Positions 37,001-47,081 of a stretch of 64,000 bases of DNA are shown here, piece after piece. Source of the DNA: Flavobacterium fluvii (GTDB lineage: Bacteria; Bacteroidota; Bacteroidia; Flavobacteriales; Flavobacteriaceae); the NCBI RefSeq assembly GCF_900129545.1, contig NZ_FQWB01000001.1:1054001-1118000 (forward strand). The letters run 5' to 3'. The notes under the pieces were generated by a model. The model did no database searches. It was not told where the DNA came from and saw nothing but the letters and a program-made list of their open reading frames with translations. The position numbers and the translations under genes are program-made. The first letter of the stretch is position 1. Every line of letters starts with the position of its first letter.

Positions 37001-38038
37001 CTAATTTGTTGATTCTCTTTCGATGAGGTGTGTTTCGATTACTATGGTTTTGTAGATTTCCTCCTCTTCGTCTTCCTCATTTTCGTCCTCTTCCGACTCC
37101 AATCTTTCGATAAGAGTTTTGGCGGCCATGTTTCCCATTTCTATCCCGTTTTGAGTCACGGTAGTGATGGATGGTGTTGAATATTTCGAAATAATTCCAT
37201 CCGTAAAAGCAATTACGGCTATGTCTTCAGGAACTTTTATTCCCATTTTATTGGCTGTTTTAATAATCGTCACGGCAAATAGTTCGTTTACGGCAAAAAC
37301 GGCGTCGATGGTTTTGTCTTCCAATAATTTTGCAATGGTAATTTCGCAATTGTCCACGTTTTCGATTTTTATGATCAAGTCTTGATCAAATGGCAATCCG
37401 TTTTCCAGTAATGCTTTGGTGTAACCGTCGGTTCTTAGTTTGCCAACACTCACGTAATCGACGGTGGTTACAAGGGCGATTTTCTTTCTTCCCTTGTCAA
37501 TTAAACTCTGGACGGCTTCATAGGCGGCCAATTCATCGTCGATGATTACTTTGTCGCACTGAATATCGTCAGTCACCCTGTCAAACATAACCACGGGCAT
37601 ACCTTGATTGATTACTTCGGTAATATGGTGGAAATCTTTTTTCTGTTGGGTTTCCTTGGAGAGTGACATGATAAATCCATCGATGCTTCCATTGGCCAAC
37701 ATTTCCATATTCAGGACTTCTTTGTCAAAGGAATCATCCGATAAACATATGATGACGCTATATCCGTTTTCGTTGGCTATATGCTCGATTCCGTTGATAA
37801 CGGTCGAAAAGAAATGATGCACGATTTCCGGAATAATGATTCCGATGGTTTTTGTCTTTCTGTTCTTTAGACTAAGCGCAATATTATTGGGTTTGTAGTG
37901 GTAGAATTTGGCAAAAGCCTGCACTTTTAGTCTCGTTTCTTCACCTATTTCCAAACTGTTTCTCAAGGATTTTGAAACTGTTGAGATGGAGACATCGAGT
38001 TCTCTTGCAATTTGTTTGAGCGTAACCTTCTTTTTCAT
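37001..38038 (-). CDS. LacI-family transcriptional regulator
   Basis: 345 residues from ATG 38038; a TTG 42 bases upstream is less likely. The helix-turn-helix VTLKQIARELDVSISTVSKSLRN is complete, followed by the hinge and a periplasmic-binding-protein-like effector domain (KTIGIIIPEIVHHFFSTVINGI to the C terminus). An acidic run (SEEDENEEDEEEE) near the C-terminal end is unusual. Its place between the two arms of the alpha-glucan locus makes it the probable maltodextrin regulator. It is divergent from susC. Confidence 0.88.
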   Translation of the reverse strand: MKKKVTLKQIARELDVSISTVSKSLRNSLEIGEETRLKVQAFAKFYHYKPNNIALSLKNRKTKTIGIIIPEIVHHFFSTVINGIEHIANENGYSVIICLSDDSFDKEVLNMEMLANGSIDGFIMSLSKETQQKKDFHHITEVINQGMPVVMFDRVTDDIQCDKVIIDDELAAYEAVQSLIDKGRKKIALVTTVDYVSVGKLRTDGYTKALLENGLPFDQDLIIKIENVDNCEITIAKLLEDKTIDAVFAVNELFAVTIIKTANKMGIKVPEDIAVIAFTDGIISKYSTPSITTVTQNGIEMGNMAAKTLIERLESEEDENEEDEEEEIYKTIVIETHLIERESTN

Positions 38039-38060
38039 ATTGGGGATGTAATAAAAATCA

Positions 38061-38159
38061 TTTTCGTAAAAAAGTTTCAAATAAATTTATATTATCGTAA
38101 TTTTATGTCTAAAAACAGCAATAAAACAGAAAGTTTTCAACACTACCACGTTTTCGTAA
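38061..38159. promoter_or_regulatory. Three TTWTCGTAA words before the LacI-type gene and susC
   Basis: TTTTCGTAA at 38061-38069 and 38151-38159, and TTATCGTAA at 38092-38100. They share their core with the inverted repeat at the MFS start (36809-36837). Candidate regulator half-sites; inference only. Confidence 0.35.
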
Positions 38160-38175
38160 CCCATTTGGATTTTGC

Positions 38176-38209
38176 TTTTGTCGAGCGCTTATAAATTTAT
38201 CTAATTTTG
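38176..38209 (+). promoter_or_regulatory. Putative susC promoter (-33 TTTTG, -7 TAATTTTG)
   Basis: TTTTG (38176-38180) and TAATTTTG (38202-38209) are separated by 21 bases, close to the Bacteroidota TTTG-N19-TAnnTTTG pattern. Transcription would start near 38215, about 50 bases before the susC ATG. Confidence 0.55.
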
Positions 38210-38213
38210 ATAC

Positions 38214-38229
38214 TCGAAGTAAAGGTAAA
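38214..38229. promoter_or_regulatory. Shared motif TCGAAGTAAAGGTAAA, copy 2
   Basis: Identical to 36868-36883. It lies at the predicted transcription start of susC, a position where a bound regulator could block or adjust initiation. Confidence 0.5.
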
Positions 38230-38264
38230 TTAAATAAAAAACCTAATTAACTTAAACAAAAAGT

Positions 38265-41200
38265 ATGAAAACAATTTACAAAAAGTTGTTATTTTTAATG
38301 TTGCTTCTGCCTTTTTGTGTTCTGGCCCAGAATACATTTAGCGGAAAAGTTCTTGATAAAATATCAGGACAACCTCTTCCGGGAGTAAACGTTAATGTAC
38401 AAGGAAGCACAACTGGTGCTTCGACAGATTTTGAGGGAAAATTTAAATTATCAAATGTTAAGAAAGGCGATATAATCGTTTTTTCGTTCATTGGATATAA
38501 AAACGAAACTCTAGAATTCAACAACCAAACATCAGTAACAGTATCTCTAGAAGAAGATGCAAGTCAATTAAAAGAAGTTGTTGTTCAAGTGGGTTACGGT
38601 TCCGTTAAGAAAAAAGACGCTACTGGCGCAGTTGAAATTGTTTCTTCCAAAGACTTCAATAAAGGAGCCATGGTGTCTGTAGATCAGCTTTTGGCCGGAA
38701 AAGCGGCTGGAGTTCGTATTACCAATAATGGCGGACAACCAGATGCAGCACCAAATATCAGAATTAGGGGCGGTGCTTCTTTGAGCGCATCAAATGATCC
38801 ATTGATTATCATTGATGGTGTTCCAATCAGTAATGAAAATCCTGCTGGTGTCAGTAACCCTTTGTCTTTGGTTAATCCAAATGATGTAGAAAGTTTTTCT
38901 ATCTTGAAAGATGCATCTGCAACGGCTATTTATGGTGTAAGAGCTTCTAATGGAGTGATTATCATTACAACCAAAAAAGGAACATCTGGAGCTCCACAAT
39001 TCAATTATTCGGCTACTGTGTCTGCAGGTAAAGTTGATGAAAACATCAATGTGATGAATGCTCAAGACTTTGTCAAGTTTATTCAGGAATATCATCCAAC
39101 AAGAACAAACGGTTTGGGAATTGACGATTCTTCCAATACTTTGGTTGATGATTTGTCAACTCCGCAAATTGAAGGACGAATCATTGGCGACACCAACTGG
39201 CAAGACGAAATTTACAGAACGTCTATTTCTACTGACCATAATTTTAGCGCAAGAGCCAATTTGTTTAAAAAAATACCTTTCAGGGCTTCTTTTGGTTACA
39301 ACAATACTCAAGGTCTTGTTAAAACCAACGATTATGAAAGATACAGTTATTCTCTAAAAATGACTCCAAAATTTTTGGACGACAATTTGAAAGTAGATTT
39401 TAATGCAAAAGGTACTTATGTCGACAAAAATTCAATCGATGAAGGAAGCGTTATTTACGGAGCAGTGGCCATGGATCCCACTAAACCCGTTTATGACTCA
39501 AACAGTATTTTTGGCGGATATTACCAAGAAACTTTGCTTAATGGAGGAAGAAACCAACTGGAAGGTGCTTCAAATCCATTGGCGTTATTGGAGCAAAGAG
39601 CAAGACCGGAAAGAGCACTTCGTTTTTTAGGAAACGTTGAATTTGATTATAAACTTCCATTTCTTACAGATTTAAGAGCAGTTGTCAATTTAGGTTTAGA
39701 TGCTTCAGAAGCTAAAATTAGAGAACTTTATACAGACAATTCGATTGCTACTTACAGATTTAATCAAGGCACTGATCCTGCAACAAATTATGTGTTCAAT
39801 CCCGGTGAAAATTACGAAGAAAATCAAACTTCTACCAATCAAACTATGGATGCTTATTTGGCATACAGCAAAAGTTTGACGGGTTTTGTGACCAAAGTAG
39901 ATGGACAAGCCGGATATACTTATCAAAATTTTAAAACAGATGGTAATAAAGAAATTTACAGATACAATGACACAACGGGATTGAGAGAACTTGTAATTAA
40001 TCCTAATAATCCAAACAACAGATATTATAGCCCTTTGAATTTGCAAGCTTATTTTGCCAGGGGAAATGTGGATTTGTTGGATAAATATTTGTTTACTGCA
40101 ACTTTTAGGGCCGATGGATCATCCTTGTTTCAAAAAGACCAAAGATGGGGCTATTTCCCTGCTGTGGGTGCTGCTTGGAAAATCAAGGAAGAATCATTCT
40201 TGAAAGAATCCAATTTTGTGCAAAACCTTAAATTACGTTTAGGTTGGGGTAAAACGGGGCAACAAAACATTACGGGTTCTGCAGGATATTTCCCTTCAAG
40301 ACCATTGTTCCAAGTAGGAAATGTCAATAGTCAATATTTACCGGGAATCAATACTTATTCAGCATTGGCTTTTAACCCAGATATTACATGGGAAAAAACC
40401 GCTAATTATAATTTGGGATTGGATTTCGAATTCTTTAACAAAAGCATTGTGACAGGTAGTTTTGATGTCTATAAACGTGATACAAATGATTTATTGGCAG
40501 TAGTTCCGGTTGCTCCGGGGCAAGGGCTTTCGAGTACATTTATAGACAATATCGGTTCTATTGAAAGTGAAGGTTTTGAAGTTAATCTTAATGTAAAACT
40601 AGTTCAACAAGAGAACTTCGATATGTCCATAGGAGGAAACATTGCATATAACCGCAGTGAAGTTACCGATTTGGAAGGAATTTCAGCAGTTCAGGCTACC
40701 GAAAGCGGATTGCCTACAGGAACAGGTCTCTTTTTGGGTTATCATGCGGTAGGTCATCAGCCTTATTCAGCATGGGTATTCCAACAGATTTATGATACTG
40801 ACGGGCAACCCATTCCAAATGCTTTTAGAGATTTGAATGGAGACAATAAAATCGACAATGAAGACAGGTATTACAAAGCATTACGTCCGAACTGGACTTT
40901 TGGTTTCAATACTGCCATAAACTATAAAAATTGGGATTTAACCGCAAACTTTAGGGGTCAAATAGGAGGACAAGTATACAACTCCAGAATCACAACTATA
41001 GGTTTTACCGATAGGGCCATTCAAGGAACTTCAAGTGCATTGAATAATGTTCTTAATTTTTATGACGGTACAGCCAATCCATTGTTTAAAGATTTTAATG
41101 GAAACAGCACATTCTCGGATTATTTATTGGAAGATGCCACTTTCCTAAGGTTGGACAATATTACGTTAGGTTACAAATTTGGCAAGTTCATCAACAGTTC

Positions 41201-41345
41201 TTCTTTGAAAGTGTATGGCTCTGTCAATAACGCTTTTATTGTTACAAAATATTCAGGTCAAGATCCTGAAAATTTTAATGCAATTGACAATAATTTTTAT
41301 CCAAGACCAAGAACATTTACGTTTGGTTTAAGTCTTGATTTCTAA
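38265..41345 (+). CDS. susC: SusC/RagA-type TonB-dependent outer-membrane transporter
   Basis: 1026 residues. A signal peptide (to ...CVLAQ) is followed by a carboxypeptidase-regulatory-like domain (about 24-98, GKVLDKISGQPLPGVNVNV), a TonB plug (about 105-235, with DPLIIIDGVPI and SILKDASATAIYG, a SusC-family hallmark) and a large beta-barrel ending in an aromatic residue (…LSLDF). It is predicted to move maltooligosaccharides across the outer membrane with TonB energy, paired with SusD. It is the first gene of the rightward arm. Confidence 0.95.
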   Translation: MKTIYKKLLFLMLLLPFCVLAQNTFSGKVLDKISGQPLPGVNVNVQGSTTGASTDFEGKFKLSNVKKGDIIVFSFIGYKNETLEFNNQTSVTVSLEEDASQLKEVVVQVGYGSVKKKDATGAVEIVSSKDFNKGAMVSVDQLLAGKAAGVRITNNGGQPDAAPNIRIRGGASLSASNDPLIIIDGVPISNENPAGVSNPLSLVNPNDVESFSILKDASATAIYGVRASNGVIIITTKKGTSGAPQFNYSATVSAGKVDENINVMNAQDFVKFIQEYHPTRTNGLGIDDSSNTLVDDLSTPQIEGRIIGDTNWQDEIYRTSISTDHNFSARANLFKKIPFRASFGYNNTQGLVKTNDYERYSYSLKMTPKFLDDNLKVDFNAKGTYVDKNSIDEGSVIYGAVAMDPTKPVYDSNSIFGGYYQETLLNGGRNQLEGASNPLALLEQRARPERALRFLGNVEFDYKLPFLTDLRAVVNLGLDASEAKIRELYTDNSIATYRFNQGTDPATNYVFNPGENYEENQTSTNQTMDAYLAYSKSLTGFVTKVDGQAGYTYQNFKTDGNKEIYRYNDTTGLRELVINPNNPNNRYYSPLNLQAYFARGNVDLLDKYLFTATFRADGSSLFQKDQRWGYFPAVGAAWKIKEESFLKESNFVQNLKLRLGWGKTGQQNITGSAGYFPSRPLFQVGNVNSQYLPGINTYSALAFNPDITWEKTANYNLGLDFEFFNKSIVTGSFDVYKRDTNDLLAVVPVAPGQGLSSTFIDNIGSIESEGFEVNLNVKLVQQENFDMSIGGNIAYNRSEVTDLEGISAVQATESGLPTGTGLFLGYHAVGHQPYSAWVFQQIYDTDGQPIPNAFRDLNGDNKIDNEDRYYKALRPNWTFGFNTAINYKNWDLTANFRGQIGGQVYNSRITTIGFTDRAIQGTSSALNNVLNFYDGTANPLFKDFNGNSTFSDYLLEDATFLRLDNITLGYKFGKFINSSSLKVYGSVNNAFIVTKYSGQDPENFNAIDNNFYPRPRTFTFGLSLDF

Positions 41346-41363
41346 TTTCATTATAAAAATATC

Positions 41364-42947
41364 ATGAAAAAATTTAAAATAAGTATAGTAGGAGTGAGTT
41401 TATTCCTGCTGTTGTTTAATAGCTGTTCGAATGATTTAGAAACCGAACCTAAAGTGGAGTTGGGGATTGATCAATTATTGCAGAAAGACCCAAATGCAAT
41501 AAAAGGGTTGGTGTCTAAAATTTATGGTGCGTTTGCTTTATCCAGTTCAGAAGGTCCTGATAAATCTGACCTTGGTGCTGGTGATAATGCTGGTGAATCA
41601 CCTTTTTTGAGAGGTATTGTCAATCTCCAGGATTTCACTGCCGATGGCATGAAAAACCGTTGGGGAGACAATGGATTGGATCAATTAACGACTACAACTA
41701 ATTGGGATGAAAACAACAAGTTTTTCAGATATCTCTATAACAGGGTTTATTTCGTGGTTCCGCAGGCCAACAACTTGATTAATATAATGAATGATGTTAG
41801 TGTTCCCGATAAAGAACTTTACACTAGTGAATTGCGCTTTTTGCGCTCGTTGGCTTATTATTACATGATTGATTGTTTTGGAAAAGGTGTTATCGTGACG
41901 GAACAAGATTTAGGCAGTCCTGTCCCTGTTAAAGAATCATCAAGAGTAGAAATGTTCGAATATGTGGAAAAAGAACTGTTGGACATTGAAGCCAAAATTC
42001 CAATGACCAATGAATACGGTAGAGTAAACAAGTCAGGTGTGAGAATGTTGTTGGCAAAATTATACCTAAATGCCGAAGTATACACAGGGACTGCCAGATA
42101 CAATGATGCCCTTATCTATACGGATAAAATAATTAAAGAAGGAGGTTATACATTGGCACCAAGTTTCAAAAGTTTATTTTCTGCGGACAATGACAAAACA
42201 GCTGCCAAAAACGAAATTATTTATGTCTTGATAGCTGATCCAATTGTAAGTCAAAGTTATGGTAACGGAACTTATATTGTGAACGGCAGCATGAGTGATG
42301 CAACTATGCAACCAACAGATTTTGGTAATCCTGGAGGTGCTGCAAATGCTTGGCAAGGACACAGGGCAACAAAAGCCTGGTATGGTTTATTTGGAAGTTC
42401 AGCCGCTGCTTTGGCTTCGTCTCCAGATGATAGAGGCAAGTTGTTTTGGACAAGTGGCCATAATTACGAAATGACAGATTACAAAGCCTGGGTTGATGGT
42501 TTTCCAAGCGTGAAATTTACCAACAAGAATTTCCAAGGCTCTTCTTCTCCAACCGCTTTTGCCAACACTGATTTTCCTTTATACCGATTGGCAGATGTGT
42601 ATTTAATGTATGCAGAATGTGTGCTTAGAGGAGCAACAGCAGGGAATGCTAGCCAAGCATTGACATATGTAAATGCTGTCAGAAATCGCTCTAAAGCTTC
42701 TTCAATAAATGCAACGGATTTAACATTAAATTTCATCTTGGACGAAAGAGCAAGAGAACTTAATCTTGAGGGACACAGGAGAACCGATTTAATTCGATTT
42801 GGCAAGTTTACGGGAGGTTCTTATAACTGGCCATGGAAAGGCGGAGTTAAAGACGGAACAGCAATTCCTGACAGCTACAAATTATTCCCAATTCCTTTGA
42901 CCGCTCTACAAGCAAACCCTAACTTAAAACAAAACCCAGGTTACTAA
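41364..42947 (+). CDS. susD: SusD/RagB-type glycan-binding lipoprotein
   Basis: 527 residues. The signal MKKFKISIVGVSLFLLLFNSC places the lipidated Cys at 21. SusD-type helical repeats (RFLRSLAYYYMIDCFG, ARELNLEGHRRTDLIRFGKF) run through the protein, and the end YKLFPIPLTALQANPNLKQNPGY is a common SusD terminus. It should sit on top of the SusC barrel and deliver glucan chains. It starts 18 bases after susC. Confidence 0.94.
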   Translation: MKKFKISIVGVSLFLLLFNSCSNDLETEPKVELGIDQLLQKDPNAIKGLVSKIYGAFALSSSEGPDKSDLGAGDNAGESPFLRGIVNLQDFTADGMKNRWGDNGLDQLTTTTNWDENNKFFRYLYNRVYFVVPQANNLINIMNDVSVPDKELYTSELRFLRSLAYYYMIDCFGKGVIVTEQDLGSPVPVKESSRVEMFEYVEKELLDIEAKIPMTNEYGRVNKSGVRMLLAKLYLNAEVYTGTARYNDALIYTDKIIKEGGYTLAPSFKSLFSADNDKTAAKNEIIYVLIADPIVSQSYGNGTYIVNGSMSDATMQPTDFGNPGGAANAWQGHRATKAWYGLFGSSAAALASSPDDRGKLFWTSGHNYEMTDYKAWVDGFPSVKFTNKNFQGSSSPTAFANTDFPLYRLADVYLMYAECVLRGATAGNASQALTYVNAVRNRSKASSINATDLTLNFILDERARELNLEGHRRTDLIRFGKFTGGSYNWPWKGGVKDGTAIPDSYKLFPIPLTALQANPNLKQNPGY

Positions 42948-42966
42948 CCTCTAATAAAATAAAACA

Positions 42967-44022
42967 ATGAAAAATATTTTAAAAACAACAATTTTTGCCT
43001 TTTTGCTAATCGCATTAGGTTCATGTGAAAATGATATAGAAGCGGTGGCCACTCCTCAATCAGGAGCAAAACTATTGAGCCCGGCATCAGGAACCGAATT
43101 GGTTTTGATGCAATCAAGAGAGAATGAAGTCGTAACGACTTTAGTATGGGATTACAGTGATTTTGGAGTTGAAACAGCAGCAACCTACACTGTGGAAATT
43201 GCAAAAGCAGGTACTGAATTTGCAGCTCCTATTGCTGCTGGTACAACCACCGACAGGTTTTTGTCTTGGACTCATAAAGAACTTAACGGTTTGTTGTCTG
43301 CCAATGGATTTCCTCCTTTTGTGCAATCTTCCGTTGATGTTAGAATTAAAGCAGCATTGGGTACTGCCGCAAATGCAATCGTTCAATATTCTAATGTAAT
43401 AATTTTGAAAGTGACTCCTTATACTAGCGAATTGCCTCAATTGGCAGTACCAGGAAATCATCAAGGTTGGAATCCTGTAACGGCTCCAAGAATTGCATCA
43501 TCCGCTTTTGGAAAAACAGATTACGAAGGATATATTTGGTTAGATGGAGAGCATAAATTCGTTGCTCCAGATGCAGCCGGTGTATATGATTGGAACAAAG
43601 GACCAGATTATGGAGATGACGGAACATTTACAGGTAAGTTGGTTGAAAAAGACGAGAAAAACCTAACCGTTACAGCCGGATATTATTTTATAAATGCCGA
43701 TACTAAAGCATTAACATACAAAGAAACCCGTACTGTATGGGGAATCATAGGCGATGCAACTCCTGGAGGATGGGATAATAGCACCCCAATGACTTATAAC
43801 AGCACCACTAAAGTTTGGACTGTTACAGTTAACCTTACAGATAAACAAATCAAATTTAGAGCCAACAATGCATGGGATATCAACTACGGGGATACTGGAG
43901 CTGATGGAAAATTAGAATTTAATTCTCCAGACAACATAAAAGTAGCTGCAGCAGGTAATTATACTGTCACTCTTGATTTGAGTACACCTAGAAGCTACAA
44001 ATACACTCTTACTAAAAACTAA
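42967..44022 (+). CDS. SusE/SusF-type starch-binding lipoprotein
   Basis: 351 residues. Lipoprotein signal ending LIALGSC (Cys ~20). The N-terminal immunoglobulin-like SusE domain (about 35-125, LLSPASGTELVL…) is followed by two CBM-like repeats, QLAVPGNHQGWNP (about 155-250) and WGIIGDATPGGWDNS (about 258-350), each with the Trp-rich strand that binds glucan in SusE/F. Surface anchored, it would hold starch near SusCD. It lies 20 bases after susD and is followed by a strong terminator. Confidence 0.87.
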   Translation: MKNILKTTIFAFLLIALGSCENDIEAVATPQSGAKLLSPASGTELVLMQSRENEVVTTLVWDYSDFGVETAATYTVEIAKAGTEFAAPIAAGTTTDRFLSWTHKELNGLLSANGFPPFVQSSVDVRIKAALGTAANAIVQYSNVIILKVTPYTSELPQLAVPGNHQGWNPVTAPRIASSAFGKTDYEGYIWLDGEHKFVAPDAAGVYDWNKGPDYGDDGTFTGKLVEKDEKNLTVTAGYYFINADTKALTYKETRTVWGIIGDATPGGWDNSTPMTYNSTTKVWTVTVNLTDKQIKFRANNAWDINYGDTGADGKLEFNSPDNIKVAAAGNYTVTLDLSTPRSYKYTLTKN

Positions 44023-44037
44023 TTTTAGTTTCATTTA

Positions 44038-44072
44038 AAAAAAGGGCTGTTCAAAAAGACAGCCCTTTTTTT
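44038..44072. terminator. Terminator after the susCDE run
   Basis: An A-tract plus AAAGGGCTGT pairs with ACAGCCCTTT and a long T run. The stem core AAAGGGCTGT is the same as in the terminator at 47024-47055, so the amylase gene is framed by two like hairpins. Confidence 0.88.
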
Positions 44073-44088
44073 CTTAATACCAGTAATC

Positions 44089-47004
44089 ATGAAAAAAATA
44101 ACACTTTTATTCCTGTTTTTTTTGTCAATAAAAGCTTTTGCCCAACAGCAAACGGTTACTTACACCGTAAGCCCGGCTTCATTTGAGGAAACAACTGCCA
44201 TAACTATTACCATCAACGGGAATAGTGTAAACGAGGCCACTTGGGGAGTTGTCGGCAATGCATTGTATATGTGGGCTTGGGCTTTCGACTTGAATGATAC
44301 GACCCAAAAAGGAACACCGCTAAATGGAACTTGGAATGCTTCCGACGAAGCAAGTCGTTTTACCTACAATTCCATATCTGATACTTACACCAAAACAATA
44401 ACTCCCACAACGTATTACAACACGACAGGAATTGGGAAAATTGGATTCCTGATAAAAGCAAAAGACGGTACAGGTGACAAAAAATCGCAAGACATCCTTG
44501 TTGAGGTAGGGTTGTTGAGCGTAAACTTGACTACTCCATTGCAAAATAGTACCAACATAGTTGCTTCAGGAGGGAGTTTGAACATCGCTGCAAACAACAC
44601 GAATGGCGTTGCCAGCTATAATTTAAAAGCCAATGGGGTTTCCATCAACACAAATCCAAGCACTTCAAGCTATGCTTATTCTCACACGAATATCACGACG
44701 AATCAAAATTACGAGTTGGAAGTCACGCAAGGGCCTACAACAATAATAAAAAAATTCTCGGCAATTGTAAATCCTGGAACTGTGTCTCAAGCAATGCCTG
44801 CGGGTTTGGTTGACGGAATCAATTACAATTCGGGCGATGCCACAAAGGCGACTTTGGTGCTGGACGCTCCATTAAAAGATTTTGTATACGTGGCTGGTAG
44901 TTTCAATAATTGGCTGCCAACTACAACTTATGCCATGAAAAAAGACAATGTTTCGGGCAAGTTTTGGCTGGAATTGACGGGTTTGGTTTCAGGAACTAAT
45001 TACACGTATCAATATTGGGTAGTCGACGAAACTCCCATCGCCAATACGCCCTCCGTGGTAAAAACGGCCGATCCTTATTCTACCTTGGTTTTGAACGAGG
45101 AAGACACATCGATTCCGGTTGGTAATTATCCCAATCTTCCTGCTTATCCCGCCGGACAAGAACGTGAAGTCACTGTTTTGCTGACCGGGCAAACACCTTA
45201 TGCTTGGAGCACGTCAACAACCAATTTTGTAAAACCAGAAAAAGACAAACTAGTGGTTTACGAAGTTTTGGTCAGGGATTTTGATGCCAACAGAAGTTAT
45301 CAAAACCTTATTGACAGAATCGATTATTTCAAAAACTTGAAAATAAATGCCATCGAATTAATGCCCGTAATGGAATTTGACGGCAACGAAAGTTGGGGTT
45401 ACAACACCTCTTTTCATATGGCTTTGGACAAGGCTTATGGTACAAGTGCCAAACTAAAAGAGTTCGTGGATTTATGTCATCAAAACGGAATTGCGGTAAT
45501 TCTAGACGTGGCATTGAATCACGCTTTTGGAAGAAACCCGATGGATAGAATGTGGATGGACGATCCCGACGGCGACGGCTGGGGAGGCCCATCTTCCGAG
45601 AATCCTTATTTTAATATGTCTGCCAGACATAGTTACAGCGTTGGAAATGATTTTAATCACCAACAACCCAGAACAAAAAATTATGTAAAAAGGGTAATCA
45701 AGCAATGGATAGAAGAATACAAAATTGACGGTTTCCGTTGGGATTTGACCAAGGGTTTTACCCAAAACTGCCCTTATACGGGAAGTTCAAGTGTTCAGGA
45801 CAATTGTACCAATATTTACCAACAAGACAGGGTGGATGTCCTTAAAGAGTATGCCGATTATTCTTGGAGTTTGGATCCGACGCATTATGCTATTTTCGAA
45901 CATTTGGGAAATGACAACGAAGAACAACAATGGGCCAATTACAGAATCGCCGAAACGCCAAGCAAAGGAGTGATGATGTGGGGCAAAATGACCGATAGAT
46001 ACAATGAATTGTCAATGGGTCAAAGCGGAGATAAAAACATCGAAAGAATGGGCTACGACAGCAGGGGATTTACCGGAAAAAGATTGATGGGATATGCCGA
46101 AAGCCACGACGAAGAACGATTGATGTATAAAAACCTGCAATATGGTCAAAGTTCCAATCCTGCCCATGATGTTAAGAATTTGAATGTGGCTTTGTCTAGA
46201 ATGTCTGCCATTGGAGCGGTGTCGCTTCTGGTTCCTGGTCCAAAAATGATTTGGCATTTTGGTGAATTGGGTTGGGAAAAGTCTATTTGGACTTGTAATA
46301 ATGGAACAGTAAATACGGATTATGATGGAGGCGTGCCAAGTGGTGATTGTAAATTGGACACAAAACCGCAACCACAATGGACGAACAATTGGCTTGGAGA
46401 TGTAAATAGAAATAAAATCTATTTTGATTGGGCAAAAATGATTGCCTTAAAAACAACGGAGCCCATCTTTAATGCTACTATCACTGCTAACAGTGGTTTC
46501 GATATTCAGTCGGGAACTTACACGCCAAGATTGTTTATTTGGGACAATTCATTGCCTTCCACGCAATTGAAAAACATCGTGGTGCTTACAAATTTAGACG
46601 TGACAACCCAAAATGTCGTTCCAGATTTTCCTTATACGGGAACTTGGTACAACTTGATGGATAATGCTCCTGTTCAGGTGACGAGCACAACGGCAACAAT
46701 TGCCATAGAAGCAGGTGGATTCAGGATTTATGGCAACAAATCCTCTTCATTGGGAACAGACAAGTTTGAAGTGAACGGTGAAATTTATTTATATCCAAAT
46801 CCAACTTCGGATTATTTTAAGTTAAACACAAATAGTTCTAAAGTTGAAATTTATTCGATCACGGGACAATTGGTAAAAAGCTTTAATGCTAAACAGTCCA
46901 AAGAAAATCAGTTTTCTATTAGTGATTTGAATAAAGGAATCTATGTTGTAAAAGCACTCAACGAAAACAGTGAAGTTAAAGTGATGAAGCTGTTAAAGCA
47001 ATAA
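44089..47004 (+). CDS. Secreted multidomain alpha-amylase with T9SS sorting domain
   Basis: 971 residues: signal peptide to about 19 (KAFAQ), an N-terminal beta-sandwich (about 20-230), a CBM48-like glucan-binding domain (about 255-335, FVYVAGSFNNWLP), the GH13 catalytic domain (about 385-800) and a C-terminal type A T9SS sorting domain (about 897-971, YLYPNPTSDYFKL to NSEVKVMKLLKQ). Catalytic residues: Asp in DGFRWDLTKGF (near 551), Glu in AIFEHLGND (near 604) and Asp in AESHDEERLM (near 673). It should be exported to the surface or medium, giving the first cut of starch. The neighbouring terminators suggest separate or weakly linked transcription from susCDE. Confidence 0.93.
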   Translation: MKKITLLFLFFLSIKAFAQQQTVTYTVSPASFEETTAITITINGNSVNEATWGVVGNALYMWAWAFDLNDTTQKGTPLNGTWNASDEASRFTYNSISDTYTKTITPTTYYNTTGIGKIGFLIKAKDGTGDKKSQDILVEVGLLSVNLTTPLQNSTNIVASGGSLNIAANNTNGVASYNLKANGVSINTNPSTSSYAYSHTNITTNQNYELEVTQGPTTIIKKFSAIVNPGTVSQAMPAGLVDGINYNSGDATKATLVLDAPLKDFVYVAGSFNNWLPTTTYAMKKDNVSGKFWLELTGLVSGTNYTYQYWVVDETPIANTPSVVKTADPYSTLVLNEEDTSIPVGNYPNLPAYPAGQEREVTVLLTGQTPYAWSTSTTNFVKPEKDKLVVYEVLVRDFDANRSYQNLIDRIDYFKNLKINAIELMPVMEFDGNESWGYNTSFHMALDKAYGTSAKLKEFVDLCHQNGIAVILDVALNHAFGRNPMDRMWMDDPDGDGWGGPSSENPYFNMSARHSYSVGNDFNHQQPRTKNYVKRVIKQWIEEYKIDGFRWDLTKGFTQNCPYTGSSSVQDNCTNIYQQDRVDVLKEYADYSWSLDPTHYAIFEHLGNDNEEQQWANYRIAETPSKGVMMWGKMTDRYNELSMGQSGDKNIERMGYDSRGFTGKRLMGYAESHDEERLMYKNLQYGQSSNPAHDVKNLNVALSRMSAIGAVSLLVPGPKMIWHFGELGWEKSIWTCNNGTVNTDYDGGVPSGDCKLDTKPQPQWTNNWLGDVNRNKIYFDWAKMIALKTTEPIFNATITANSGFDIQSGTYTPRLFIWDNSLPSTQLKNIVVLTNLDVTTQNVVPDFPYTGTWYNLMDNAPVQVTSTTATIAIEAGGFRIYGNKSSSLGTDKFEVNGEIYLYPNPTSDYFKLNTNSSKVEIYSITGQLVKSFNAKQSKENQFSISDLNKGIYVVKALNENSEVKVMKLLKQ

Positions 47005-47023
47005 AAAAATGCTGTAAACATAA

Positions 47024-47055
47024 AAAGGGCTGTCTAAATTTTTAGACAGCCCTTT
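47024..47055. terminator. Bidirectional terminator between the T9SS amylase and acs
   Basis: AAAGGGCTGTCTAA (47024-47037) pairs perfectly with TTAGACAGCCCTTT (47042-47055), loop of four bases, with A and T tracts. It serves the two convergent genes. Confidence 0.9.
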
Positions 47056-47081
47056 CCTTTTTTATTATAATTTATTTCGTT

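Noticed and set aside
38012..38194. 60-codon plus-strand frame before susC
   Set aside because: It overlaps the LacI-type start and the promoter region, with no recognisable feature.
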